A DNA stretch of 64,000 bases from Thermaurantimonas sp046295455 (GCA_046295455.1 JBKBNI010000010.1:22352-86351); one strand, 5' to 3'; positions 52,920-63,300 are shown, counted from the first letter of the stretch. Numbers and translations: made by a program. The notes: a model not told the origin generated them from the letters alone.

Positions 52920-55900
52920 TTGTTCGTTAAATTGATAATTGTTTGTAATTGACGGTACTTCATTTTGAAAATCGTTTGCACGAAGAAGTTCCCAAAGTGG
53001 TTCTAATGCTTTCTTACGATTGGAATAATATTCACCGCCTCTAACTCTGAAAAACTGCCAGCCACATCTTTCCAAAACCTTCTGTCTCATCAAATCATTT
53101 GTGAACTGCTCTGCATTGTGATATTTATCTCCGTCACATTCTATTGCTATTTTGATTCCGTTTGATAAGACTACAACTAAATCAATCCTGTATCTTCCTT
53201 TTGCAACTTCATATTGAGGAATCACACTGTAATTTTTTGAAACAATATCGTTGTAAACATCAACCTCAAACCAACTTTCAAATGGCTCGGGTTGTGTTCC
53301 TAATTTTCTTTCAAAAGTGGTTTGGCGTGGAATTGTTTGCGGTTTGTAATTAAGGAAATGGTCAAGCAACTTGTAACGTAAATCATTTTTATTGCTCAAA
53401 TCTTCTAATAAAACTGAATGGAACAGCCAAACTTGTTCTTTCGCTCTGCTGACTGCAACATTAAATCTTCTTTCATCTTCAGGTCTTGTCAATGCTGCTC
53501 TGTTGTGGTTGTGTGCTGTTACTAAACTTAAAAACATAATGTCTCTTTCATCACCTTGAAAACTTGCAGAATTTCCGCAAACTATGCCACGCTTCTTAAA
53601 TTCAACTTCCCCGATTTTCTTAATAATCAAATTTTCAATTATGGCTGCTTGTTTGTTGCCTTGTAAACCAATTACTCCAAAAGATTTTCCTTTATAGTTA
53701 TCATCATCAATGAGTTCAGCAATTTTATTTGCAATTGCTTCCGCTTCAACTTTGTTTGTAATGTTCTCATATCTGCCGTCAACATAGCCACTCTGACAAT
53801 ACACTGCTTTTAGCGGTTCAATTCTGTTTTCAGAAAATTGTTTCAAAGGATAAAGACCTTTTCCATCTGGTGCATAAAAATGTTTATTGCAGAACTCAAT
53901 GATTTCAGGCATACATCTGAAATGCTCACGCAATACAATCATTCCATTGCAAAATCTTTTTGCATGGTCAAAGAAACTAAACTCTGTTCCGTAGTAATTC
54001 GCAAAAGGAATGTTTTGTAGGTGTCTTTTAATATGCTGTGTCATTGTGTCTGTATCCACACCAACATATTCGGGTGATGTTTGTTTGTCGTCTCCGACAA
54101 TAATTATGTTTTTGGAAATGTAGAGAAGAAAAATTGCATCAGCACCCAGTTGGCTTGCCTCATCAATAATAACATAATCATACATTCCCTGTTCGGGATT
54201 TATTGTTTCAGCCACTTTGTAAAGTGGCATAATCCAACATGGAACAGAATCTTTGCACTTCTCCATTTGATGCTGTGCCTCTTTCCGAAATTTTACCGCC
54301 CTTTTTCCTGTTCCTGTTTTTCCAATTTTCTTTACTGCTTGCACCCAAGCTTCTAAATGCTGGCGTAACAGGCGGTTCTTGTTAAGCCCGTCCAATACAC
54401 ATAACCAAGCTTTTTTTGAAGCGATTGTTGAAATTAATTTTTCTTCCTGTCGCTCAAGGTCTGATAACTTTACAGCAAGTTTTGATTCATTATCTTCTTC
54501 TAACAATTTTTCAATTTCAGCATAAGCATGTTTAAAAAGAATCGCATTTTCAAGTTGTCTGAAATTTGCATAATCAAATGAGTTTTCTAAAATCTCACTT
54601 ACAAGAATCGGAAAATGTCTGTATAGGGTTTCTTGAAGATTTTTGTAGCTCTTGTATTTTTCCTTCTCAAAGTTTAATGTGTCAATTTCAGAAAGATGCT
54701 GTTCGTATTTTTCTGTGTCAATGTTTGCAACTGTTTTAATTATTGAAGAAGCAATAGGATGAATATTCTGAATTGAAAGATGATTATTTGCTTCAATATT
54801 TTTGGACTTAAATGCTCTTGCTTGTTCAAGCAGAAAATTATATTCTGTTTCTTCAATTAATGTCTGAACATTTGCAATTTCGTAATCTTGAATTCTTACT
54901 GATGAGATTGATTCTATCTGCGATTTAATTATTTTTGCCTCTGAAAGTAAACTTATTAAACCTTCTGTGTCTTCTTTGAGCCGCCTATAAAACTTTGCTT
55001 TGTTTGAATATGATTTGGAATTTCCGCTTGGTTCTATTTCCCAAATGGCTTTAAGTTCTTCAAAGTCTAGTTTTATTTTTATATCAGCTAATACAGTTTT
55101 AAATTCTTGTTTCGTATCGCAATCATTACCATTTACCTGAACACCTTGAATAAAATATTTTCGTTGCTTGACATTTGCAGAAGCAAAGGGATTATTGAAA
55201 ACAGATAGTAATCCTCTCAATTTTTTCCCTTCACTTAACAACTGTAGAAGAAACTCTGCATCGCTCTTTAGCTGTTTTAAACTTTTATCACCTGGATATT
55301 TAATTTCATAACTTCTGTCAAACTGTCTTAGTATCTCGTCTGGCAGTTCTGATAATATGTTTGCTGTTTGTGAAAGTTTGTCTTTCACAATGAAAAGATT
55401 GTGGCGATAATCACTTATTAGTTTTGCTTTGAAGGGTGAAATATTGTTTTCAATTTCAGTAAACAGCCTATGAAGTGACTGTAATAGCTTTTTTAATTCA
55501 GGATAGTCTTTGCAAGAAATAGAGATGTGTTCGTCTTTGGAAGAGTATTTTTGAAGCAATTCGTTTGCAATTTTGCGATACTCTTTAAGTTCTGAAATCG
55601 AAAGGAGTTTTTCCTTTTGTGGAATCGTTAAATTAAAAACGCTGCAATCAATACTTTGGTAATGCCGTGTAAGCGAAATAAAGTTCTCGATGTCTTTAAT
55701 CAAAGGAAGTTTACTGATGTCGGTAAAATCATCTTTGAACCAAGTGAAAGCGGAAAGTTCTTTTTCAATTCTTTCAGCAATTTCTAAGAGTGTTCCCTGA
55801 TAATTACTATTTATAGTTTGTCGTCTTGTCGTTTTCTCCTTTACTTTCAACCACTCGTTTTTTGTGTATGCTTTCTTTTCTTTAAGCAAAGACAATTCTT

Positions 55901-57404
55901 TTTCCTTTTCTTCTATCTCCTTTTTGTAACCGTCAAGATTTGTAATTCTTGAAAGTTCATCATTGATTGCGTTCACACTTGCATCAAGGTCTTGAATAGA
56001 AGAAGAATCACCACTCAAAAGATTTACAGTTAAGTTTTGAAAATCTTTAGGTAATTGATTTTTCAGAACTTCCAAGGCTCTTTTCGTGTATGCAGTGACT
56101 AAAACCTTTTTGCCGTTTGCCAAAAGGTGGCAAATCAAATTTGCAATGGTGTGGGATTTTCCTGTTCCTGGTGGTCCTTGAACCAACACTTTATTATATC
56201 GTCTTGCTTTTTCTATGATTTCAATTTGCTCATCATTGTATTTCTTCGGGAAGTAAATTGTTTCATTTTTCAATGCACTAAAATCTGAACTTTCATTTTC
56301 AGAATCATTTGTAAAATCATCAGGGTTTTGTAAATAACCTATGATGTCATTTATTAAAGGAATGTCTATTGAATCGTTTGCTGAGCTTATATTCTCTATT
56401 ATTTTTTCATAGAGTGATGTAAAACTTCTTGTGTTTCTTTTCCTCAATAGCAAAGCAGGTGCGAAATAAACCGTAGGTTTTTTTGCAACTTCTTTTGACT
56501 TAGCTAAATCATCTTTTGATTGTCCGTCTGTTCTTATTCTGTAAGCGAAAATTTGAATTGCTTCTTTAATCTGATTGTCAAACGGATTATCTGTAATATT
56601 TTTCTCCTTTAGAAATTCAGCAACTTTCTTCTCTGCTTCAATAATGTCTGCTGAATCAAACTGCTCAGACAAATCACGTATTGCATCCGTTTCAATTTGT
56701 ATTTCGTTCTCAATGCTTGGCGAAACCTTTACAAAAGATTCTGTCGCTGAAAATTCAAAAGTAATTTCTGCTTTTGATGTGAGAATGTGTCGGCAAATTA
56801 ATGGGCTATCTGCATCCTCTTGAAAATGCAAAAGTCCAACCCCAACGATTAATTCAAACTCTTCTCTGAACTGCTGGGCTTTGTTGTAAATGCTGAAAAG
56901 ATGTTTATAGGTCTTATTCTGTTTTTCATACTCCGCAAGTTTTGCTTCATAAGTCTCAAGTTGTTTTTTGTAAAGTTCCAAATCATCAATCCATTTGTTG
57001 TTGAGATAAGATTGAAACTCTGCTTCAATTTCTGGATTGTCTGCTAAAAAGATTGTTTTGCCGTTTTTTATTACGGAATCTCTCAAAATTGGTGTTCCAT
57101 TTTCGTCAGTCAAACTTTCTTTTACAATCCAATCAGAAAGTGTTTCGCTTAGCGTGGAAAATGTTGGCGGTGTTGGTTCGCTTTTCGGTTTTGAAATCTT
57201 CAACCAGTAGTCAGCATCTTGATTGTGATTCGGAAATGTGATGCAATCAAAAATTTCGTATTGCGGAATGTCCGCAAACCAAATCTTGTCAGGATATTGG
57301 TTGTCGGATCCCTCAATGTCTCTTACAGGATTACTCCTAAGGTTTGAAAACTCAAGTAGATAATTAAATATCTGTAAGTATTTGTCTTTTTTCATCTCTG
57401 CCAA
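52917..57404 (-). CDS. SF1 (DNA2/NAM7-type) helicase with C-terminal DUF559/VSR-like nuclease
   Basis: A 1495-aa protein. Residues 1-380 form an N-terminal region of unknown type that includes a coiled coil (about 140-180). The UPF1-like helicase core starts with GPPGTGKS (410-417) and TAYTKRALEVL. A long insertion of coiled coil (about 490-1040) is followed by Walker B VIIDEASQLGADAIF, then VGDDKQTSP, SASFQGDERDIMFLSLV and RRFNVAVSRAKEQVW. The end (about 1385-1478) is a PD-(D/E)xK nuclease of the MTES_1575/DUF559 group, with D1408 in RYRIDL and E1422/D1424 in IECDGDKYH. Large helicase-nucleases of this kind are frequent in defence islands; no PLD or kinase partner as in Mokosh is seen. AT-rich compared with the core genes. 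Confidence 0.85.
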   Translation of the reverse strand: MAEMKKDKYLQIFNYLLEFSNLRSNPVRDIEGSDNQYPDKIWFADIPQYEIFDCITFPNHNQDADYWLKISKPKSEPTPPTFSTLSETLSDWIVKESLTDENGTPILRDSVIKNGKTIFLADNPEIEAEFQSYLNNKWIDDLELYKKQLETYEAKLAEYEKQNKTYKHLFSIYNKAQQFREEFELIVGVGLLHFQEDADSPLICRHILTSKAEITFEFSATESFVKVSPSIENEIQIETDAIRDLSEQFDSADIIEAEKKVAEFLKEKNITDNPFDNQIKEAIQIFAYRIRTDGQSKDDLAKSKEVAKKPTVYFAPALLLRKRNTRSFTSLYEKIIENISSANDSIDIPLINDIIGYLQNPDDFTNDSENESSDFSALKNETIYFPKKYNDEQIEIIEKARRYNKVLVQGPPGTGKSHTIANLICHLLANGKKVLVTAYTKRALEVLKNQLPKDFQNLTVNLLSGDSSSIQDLDASVNAINDELSRITNLDGYKKEIEEKEKELSLLKEKKAYTKNEWLKVKEKTTRRQTINSNYQGTLLEIAERIEKELSAFTWFKDDFTDISKLPLIKDIENFISLTRHYQSIDCSVFNLTIPQKEKLLSISELKEYRKIANELLQKYSSKDEHISISCKDYPELKKLLQSLHRLFTEIENNISPFKAKLISDYRHNLFIVKDKLSQTANILSELPDEILRQFDRSYEIKYPGDKSLKQLKSDAEFLLQLLSEGKKLRGLLSVFNNPFASANVKQRKYFIQGVQVNGNDCDTKQEFKTVLADIKIKLDFEELKAIWEIEPSGNSKSYSNKAKFYRRLKEDTEGLISLLSEAKIIKSQIESISSVRIQDYEIANVQTLIEETEYNFLLEQARAFKSKNIEANNHLSIQNIHPIASSIIKTVANIDTEKYEQHLSEIDTLNFEKEKYKSYKNLQETLYRHFPILVSEILENSFDYANFRQLENAILFKHAYAEIEKLLEEDNESKLAVKLSDLERQEEKLISTIASKKAWLCVLDGLNKNRLLRQHLEAWVQAVKKIGKTGTGKRAVKFRKEAQHQMEKCKDSVPCWIMPLYKVAETINPEQGMYDYVIIDEASQLGADAIFLLYISKNIIIVGDDKQTSPEYVGVDTDTMTQHIKRHLQNIPFANYYGTEFSFFDHAKRFCNGMIVLREHFRCMPEIIEFCNKHFYAPDGKGLYPLKQFSENRIEPLKAVYCQSGYVDGRYENITNKVEAEAIANKIAELIDDDNYKGKSFGVIGLQGNKQAAIIENLIIKKIGEVEFKKRGIVCGNSASFQGDERDIMFLSLVTAHNHNRAALTRPEDERRFNVAVSRAKEQVWLFHSVLLEDLSNKNDLRYKLLDHFLNYKPQTIPRQTTFERKLGTQPEPFESWFEVDVYNDIVSKNYSVIPQYEVAKGRYRIDLVVVLSNGIKIAIECDGDKYHNAEQFTNDLMRQKVLERCGWQFFRVRGGEYYSNRKKALEPLWELLRANDFQNEVPSITNNYQFNEQ

Positions 57405-57457
57405 AATCCAAAGTTAGAATTATGTATATACAATGAAGCATTTGAAGCGTGGGCAAA

Positions 57458-57524
57458 AAGCGGCTCTTTTGGGGTTGTCATAGTGTCGGCTTTGAGTGTA
57501 ACAGCAACCCCAAATTTACCGCTT
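57458..57524. repeat. Long imperfect inverted repeat upstream of the helicase gene
   Basis: AAGCGGCTCTTTTGGGGTTG pairs with CAACCCCAAATTTACCGCTT across a spacer of about 27 bases, giving two helical blocks (TTTGGGGTTG/CAACCCCAAA and AAGCGG/CCGCTT). It lies 54 to 120 bases before the helicase ATG at 57404, so it could act as an operator or 5'-leader structure. Confidence 0.65.
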
Positions 57525-57663
57525 ATGAGGTTGACGTAGAAATTCATTTTTTTTGTGCAGTGGGGATGTTTTAATTCTTTTATTGCAAAAGCATAAGTTT
57601 CGGATTGTCAGCCCGACCTGTCCCGAAGTAATGTTGCATGTATATTGTTGTACACTCGTCAAA

Positions 57664-57895
57664 GTATGTTGTTTTAAAGTTTATTATTTGCCTGTCTGTT
57701 TAATGGTTGCACTGTCCCAACAGCATGACCGGTAACGTTTTGCCGTTTGCCGCAGTGGCGGATTTCGGACTTGTCCAGACCGCAGCGTCTTGAGCACAAA
57801 AATGTCAACCCAGCTCTAAATTTGATATGAAGCACAAAACTTCAAATTTGCACGTCAGCCCCCATTGCGGCAAGCGGCTGTTGGTGGCTGGTGTT
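57664..57895. repeat. Island repeat R2 (full core)
   Basis: The core runs from GGTAAC (57731) to GTTGGTG (57880-57886), about 156 bases. It shares long identical blocks with R4: TTTCGGACTTGTCCAGACCG, GAGCACAAAAATGTCAACCC, TAAATTTGATATGAAGCACA and CTTCAAATTTGCACGTCAGC. The outer ends are inverted copies of each other (TGCCGCAGTGGCGG against CCATTGCGGCAAGC), and AAATTTGA...TCAAATTT pairs inside. The left flank TTAAAGTTTATT...GCACTGTCCCAA also matches R4, with weaker likeness back to about 57551. It ends 10 bases from the stop of the ATPase gene. Confidence 0.85.
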
Positions 57896-57905
57896 CTAAT
57901 TTCTG

Positions 57906-59360
57906 TCACAAAAGTAAAAACCAACTTAATGGAATTTGTATAAAATCACCTTTTAAAGTTGGCTCTACAACTCCATTTGAAATTAATAGTCCATAACGAT
58001 TATTTACATTTGAATTTGTAAACTGTCTCAAAGAAGTTTTACTAGTTCCTATTTCAAGAAGAATTGGCTTGTCTCTTGTTTCAATAACAAAGTCGGGATT
58101 TACTTTATCATTACTTGATAAAAATGAAATAATACCATCAGTAAGAATTCGTCTAAGATACATTACAATAATGTCTTCAATTAATTTGCTTCTAAATTGG
58201 CCAGGTAAATTTTGTCCATATAGCGTTGATAGTAATGCTCTCCTAAGTGAAGGAGACATAAAAAATGCTTTTTTATTCTTAACTATTTTAGTGTCTAAAC
58301 CACCAAAAGGCAGTAGAACATTTAATAACTCTGCTTTCGCTAATATGTCTATGAGTTCATTAATATCACTTTGCTTTACACCAATTACTCCTGCTAGTCT
58401 TTCAGGGTTTATTTCATCCGAACCGGCAAGTCTTAGAATTAATTTTTCAATTTTTGTAAAATCAGCAAATGTTGGTTTAAGTTTAGGAATGTCTTCTAAG
58501 ATAACTCGTTTAAATAAGTCAAGAATACTGTCGTTTATTGTGTATTTATCCTTGAAAAATAAGAAGTTTGGGATGTTTTGATAGCTTATGTAACCTTGCC
58601 AAAGGTCTTTTAATTGTAGGCTCTTTATTGAATTTATTTTGTTGAAATATATGTTTACATTGTTTTCATACACTTTAATTTTTCTGAAAGCTTCTTCTGG
58701 CGTTTCACTATAAAAAAGAGCTTCTTTTAATCCATGTGATAATCCACGTTCAGGATACACTCTCTTCCCATTGTTTTCCATATAAGTTTTTGCAGCAACA
58801 AATTCTATAAACTTAAATGGATATATTTTTTCAATTCGCATTCTTCTTGCCAAGTCAGCAGTTTGGTTAAGAAGTAGAGCAGATGAACCTGTGCAGAGAA
58901 CAAAAGCAGTTCTTGCTTCGTCATAAAGGATTTTCAATGTCTTGCTCCAATTGTCATCATCGTGAACTTCGTCAAATAGAAGTGTTATTGGTTCTGTTAA
59001 CTCATTAAATCGTTTTTTAATAATATGTCTTTGAAATTCTACTAAGGCAATATATAAATCTATGCCCAAGTTCTTCAACGTATTTACATTAAAGAAGTAA
59101 ATGTCTTTGTGGTGATTGAGATAAATATAATTGGCGATTTGCCATAAAAGCGTTGTTTTACCCACTCCCCGAAGTCCCGCTAAACTAACAAATCGAGGTT
59201 CACAACCTGATTTTAAAAAGTCATTAGCATATTTTTTCAAAAGGACGTAAACTAATCTTGTCGGGTATCTAAGTTTGGTAATAGGATGTGTCAACCTGCT
59301 TTCTATAGCAGATTTTGACACAACTGTATTTTCTAAATAGTATTTTAAATTTTCGTCCAT
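57906..59360 (-). CDS. AAA ATPase of the DUF4143/AAA_14 group
   Basis: A 484-aa protein. The ATPase domain (about 30-260) has Walker A GLRGVGKTT (62-70), Walker B LLFDEVHDD (127-135) and a sensor GSSALLLNQ. A winged-helix part lies near 285-345. The C-terminal DUF4143-like domain (about 350-484) has a PD-(D/E)xK-type fold, here NPDFVIET and ILLEIGTSK: the acidic residues are kept, but the catalytic Lys expected two places after Glu is a Gly. Members often occur singly in variable regions and defence islands; the role is not settled. It has repeat R2 just after its stop and R3 just before its start. Confidence 0.82.
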   Translation of the reverse strand: MDENLKYYLENTVVSKSAIESRLTHPITKLRYPTRLVYVLLKKYANDFLKSGCEPRFVSLAGLRGVGKTTLLWQIANYIYLNHHKDIYFFNVNTLKNLGIDLYIALVEFQRHIIKKRFNELTEPITLLFDEVHDDDNWSKTLKILYDEARTAFVLCTGSSALLLNQTADLARRMRIEKIYPFKFIEFVAAKTYMENNGKRVYPERGLSHGLKEALFYSETPEEAFRKIKVYENNVNIYFNKINSIKSLQLKDLWQGYISYQNIPNFLFFKDKYTINDSILDLFKRVILEDIPKLKPTFADFTKIEKLILRLAGSDEINPERLAGVIGVKQSDINELIDILAKAELLNVLLPFGGLDTKIVKNKKAFFMSPSLRRALLSTLYGQNLPGQFRSKLIEDIIVMYLRRILTDGIISFLSSNDKVNPDFVIETRDKPILLEIGTSKTSLRQFTNSNVNNRYGLLISNGVVEPTLKGDFIQIPLSWFLLL

Positions 59361-59431
59361 TGTCAGTATAAAGGTAAGAATTTTAGAAGTCGGTTTTTGT
59401 AGAAGGTATTATTCTTAAAGATGCTTGAATT

Positions 59432-59830
59432 TATTAAGGTTGCGCTGTCATGTCTACACTTGCCACCAACGTTTTGCGCTTGGCGAAGGTGGCGATTTTT
59501 ACCACTAAATTTCATACGAAGTACCACACTACAATTATACAAAAAACTGTCATACGAAGCACAGAACCGCCACTTTTGCCAAACCCATGTTAGCAGATGG
59601 CGTTCTGTCCAACATGTCAAGTTGCACTACCTTTTTGTTTACGCTCTGAATTGTCTAAATGCTTGTCTGTCGTGGGTTGTGCGGTTGCAAAAAAATTAAA
59701 ACACCTAAAGGTGTGAGTAAAAAAATTGAATTTCTGATTGGGTTGGTATAAGCACACTCTTTTGCAAGCTTTGGTCTGGGCGTTGGCTTGTGCGGCTTGT
59801 GAATGTGCAGTTTGCGGATCGGCATAGAAT
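59432..59830. repeat. Island repeat R3 (diverged core plus tail)
   Basis: The core runs from CACCAAC (59464-59470) to GTTAGC (59589-59594), about 130 bases. The ends are inverted: GTTTTGCGCTTGGCGAAGGT against GCCACTTTTGCCAAACCC, and CATACGAAGTACCAC is echoed by CATACGAAGCACAG. It keeps the left-flank block GGTTGCGCTGTC. The 240-base tail matches R1, including a perfect hairpin ACACCT-AA-AGGTGT (59701-59714). It begins some 70 bases upstream of the ATPase start. Confidence 0.8.
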
Positions 59831-59944
59831 TTCAAAATTTTTGTGCGGTGGGAAAAAAAAATAAAACACGAAGGGTCGGGCAATGAGTATCGGCTTACAC
59901 GCTGTCCGTTTGTTGTATCGTTTCTATGTCCGTGTTCACCTGTC

Positions 59945-60182
59945 AAAATTTGTTGTCTTAAAGTTTATTGTCAGACCGTCAGTTTAATAGTTTCACTGTC
60001 CCAATAGCATGACCGCTAACGGTTTCGAGCTTGGCGCAGTGGCGGGTTTCGGACTTGTCCAGACCGCAGCGTCCGGAGCACAAAAATGTCAACCCAGCAC
60101 TAAATTTGATATGAAGCACAAAGCTTCAAATTTGCACGTCAGCCCCTATTGCGGCAATCGTGTGTTAGCGGGTCGGTGTTCT
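59945..60182. repeat. Island repeat R4 (full core)
   Basis: The core runs from GCTAAC (60015-60020) to GTTAGC (60164-60169), 155 bases. The boxes are exact reverse complements and extend to CCGCTAAC/GTTAGCGG. Inner arms: TTGGCGCAGTGGCGG against CCCTATTGCGGCAA, and AAATTTGATATGAAGC against GCTTCAAATTT. It is close to R2 across the whole core and left flank. It lies 138 bases after the Argonaute stop, with no gene between it and R3. Confidence 0.85.
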
Positions 60183-60282
60183 TGTCATTCTTCCTTGTAA
60201 ACCATTTTCAGTGTTGGGTTTGAGTGTCATTGTCTTGTTACCTTTTTTTGTTGTTCTGTGTCAGGTTAAGCGTTGCGTTTTT

Positions 60283-60300
60283 TCCCGAAAGCATTCGGGA
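60283..60300. repeat. Perfect 7-bp hairpin after the Argonaute gene
   Basis: TCCCGAA, AGCA, TTCGGGA. On the minus strand the stem is followed by an A-run and not a T-run, so it is not a standard terminator of the Argonaute transcript. It may be an mRNA-end stabiliser or an interspersed palindrome. Confidence 0.6.
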
Positions 60301-60319
60301 TGCTTGCAAAATGCGTGGG

Positions 60320-63300
60320 CTATATAAAGTATCTAAAATCATAGGCTTTGTTTCCAAGTTCTTCTAATTGTTTTCCCATTACTGAAAGTCTTTTTGAAAA
60401 GTCAATCGTTACTGGCATTGTTTTATAAAGTTCTGCTCCGTTCCAATTCATCTTTGTCAGTTTTAAAATGTCGTTGGCAACTGTTTCTATCGGGTCAGTT
60501 CCTCTGAATCTTTTTATCAGTAAAGGTGTCGGAATACCTCTTTTCCCTTGATAATATGGCTTTGTCAATTCGTTACTTTGAACCAAACCGTGTGTCCACA
60601 ACAAGAAACTAAATTCGTCTAACTGAATGATTGTTCCTCTGTCAATAGGAAAACCGTCAAATTCGTGTCCGCTACCGTCTTGCTTTTTCCTGAGTTTAAT
60701 AGCTCGCCATTTACTAAATTGTTGAATCTGCAAAAGTTCAATGTTGTCAATGCCTTCGAGTGCATTACAAATGCCGTCCATTTCGTCTCGTGTGAAGTGA
60801 GTTGTCTTATGCAGCACCAATTTTTTCAACCCGATAACTGGGTCAATTTTATGATACGTGTTTCTAATATTGGTTACCAATCGAAAAGCATCCTCTTTAC
60901 TCATAAAAGGATTCTTGTTATAGAAAACTGGCTTTTCAATGGGTTGAAGTAAAAAACGCAAACCATTTCCGTTGCCATCAAATATCTGACTGCTACCTAA
61001 AACAACTTTGTTTTTAGCATTTTGCCGAACCGCATATCCCAAACCAACAAATGCCGTTTCAGTGTTATCCGTTTTTACTTTCCAAGGCGTTCCGTTTGAT
61101 TTTACATAAATGCCTAACGATAACCACCATTTTACTTTTGCTTGGTCGTTGTAGTTGATTGATTTGTCTTCAATAAATTGAAGTCGCAAACCTTTCTTTA
61201 CTGCATACAACTTTAATGAATCGTGTAGGTCGAAATAGGTGTTTTCATTTTTGAGTTCCCTGAAATTCTTCCAATAGTCGGGTATGTAAATCACAACACA
61301 ATCAATGCTATCATTTTTTAAAGCAAACTTATCAATCTTACTTTTGATTAGCTCATAAAACTTAATGGCTGAATAATTCCGTATTTCTTGGGTGTTGATT
61401 GTAATGACATATTCGCTTTTAGTGGAATTGGGGATAAGTAAATGCTTTTTAAACACGGAATCAAATCCCGGGTATTCTTTTAAATATTCAAGTTCTGTTT
61501 TAGGCGTGGAAGAATTAAGTAAGGATTCCAAATGTGATTTTACTCTTTCAAAACCTGTGTCGGGTGCAATGATGGCTAATTGAATTTTCGAAACTATTCC
61601 ATTTGCTCCAAAACTTTCTTCTAATGGTCCGAACAGTTTTAAGCCGTTTATTGGATGAATGGATTGTTTTGATTCGTCTTGATGGTGGAAGTAGATCAAA
61701 GGCTCCTTAGCTTTTGCGTAGCTATCAAAACAGAAAATGTTGCCCATTTTTTGATCTGCTGTTGCATAATAGTCTGTTAGCTTGATTTCAAAGTCACCTA
61801 AACGGAATGATAAATTGGGATTTCTCCGCTTTAATTCTTTGAACCAAAAACTGACTTTCTCTCCATATTTCTTATTCCAACGGTTTGAAATGATGGTATT
61901 GGTAATGTTTTGAACAATAAGTTTATCAGGTTCCGTACCTGTTGTTGTCTGAATGTGAATGGTTGGGCAAATGAGCAAAAACAGGTCTTTGTTTACAAAT
62001 TCCACTTTAAACTCAAAGGCTTCAAATACCTGATAGCCCTCCTGAATTTTAAAATTTCTTTTGAATCTTTGAATGTCTTGTATTTCTTGTTGATTGATTG
62101 GATGTAACGTTGAAAATATTTTTCTCTCTCTCCCTTTTCTATACAAACTGAGCTGATAAACGGTTATCAAAGACTTTTCAATCAAATCATAAAGCATTCC
62201 GATATAGAAGGAATCGGGTTGATGAAATAAATGTTCTGGAATGTCAATCAGTTTTAACTCGTCTGTGAGATATTCTTTGAATACCTGCTTTATTTCAATC
62301 TCATTGCCAAAAAGAGAAAGTGTTTCACCTTTGCTGAAGGCTGCAACAATATTTGAGCCTTCTAATACTTCTCTTAGTTTTTTCCATTTGCCTTCACCGT
62401 TGATTTTGGTTTTGGTTGAAAAAATACTTTTCGGAAAATATTTTGCCTTAATGGCATTCAGCAAAATAGGTGTAGTATTCGATGTACTTTGGGTTATGCG
62501 AAACGGTTTTCTTTGTTCAAATCGCTCCTTGGCTATGGAATCTATTTGCTCGTTTTTTAATTCACAAACGGTATAGAGTTCGTGCAGGAAATAGTCGAAG
62601 CTATCAATCTCCATAAAGCCCGAACGCTGATTTTGAGAATATGCCTTTTCAATCAGATGGATAAGCCGTTCACTTGGCGTTACATCTTTGGGAATGCACC
62701 AAATCAAACCTTTTGGAAATGCGTTTGGCTTTTCCAATGCTTTTTCAAGCGTTTGTAAAACCGATTCATCACCGCCCGAATAACCGACTACCAATAAGCC
62801 TCTTTGTGTTGATGCCTGTAAAAAATAGTTGTGTAGATTTTCCTCCAATTGCTGCAACTCAGCATCTGTATTTTGCAAAGCATCATAACGGAAATCTCCG
62901 TGAAGTTTTACAACTGTGGGAATGTCGCTTCGAAAGTTTTGAACCGTTCTTGCGTTATCAGGTGAAACAACCTGACAGCTCAGGAAATTTAATGCAGTGA
63001 TGGCTTTCTCTATTAAATCATCAAAATTGGTAGTCCAAACGGTATTTATTTTATTGCTCTCCACTAAAGCCGAAAGGCACATAAAACCAATGGACGGCTT
63101 TTTATCTCTTACCAAATTACTCAGGAACTCTTGCCTTACTAATGGGTCGGGATAGCATTTTTCAAAATAATAGGAATAAGCATTTGAGACCTTTGTATCT
63201 TCTTCGGCAAAGTAGCTTTGAATGATTTTTTTGTTTGATTCTACTTTTAAATCTTTAAATTTTTGGCCATTTATAGTCCCCTTACTGGCAAGAATTTCCC

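Noticed and set aside
52917..57404. Mokosh-type system
   Set aside because: The helicase class is similar, but no phospholipase-D-like nuclease or kinase domain is present in the protein or next to it.
59617..59946. 109-aa minus-strand reading frame
   Set aside because: It lies wholly within R3 tail and R4 flank, and the matching stretch of R1 encodes a different, shorter frame. It is a by-product of the repeat.
51925..60182. Canonical integron attC array
   Set aside because: The boxes (CGCTAAC and GTTAGCG) each differ at two places from RYYYAAC/GTTRRRY, and no integron integrase or attI is in the window. I keep the cassette idea only as an analogy.
60283..60300. Terminator of the Argonaute transcript
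   Set aside because: The hairpin is strong, but on the minus strand it is followed by A residues, not by a T-run.
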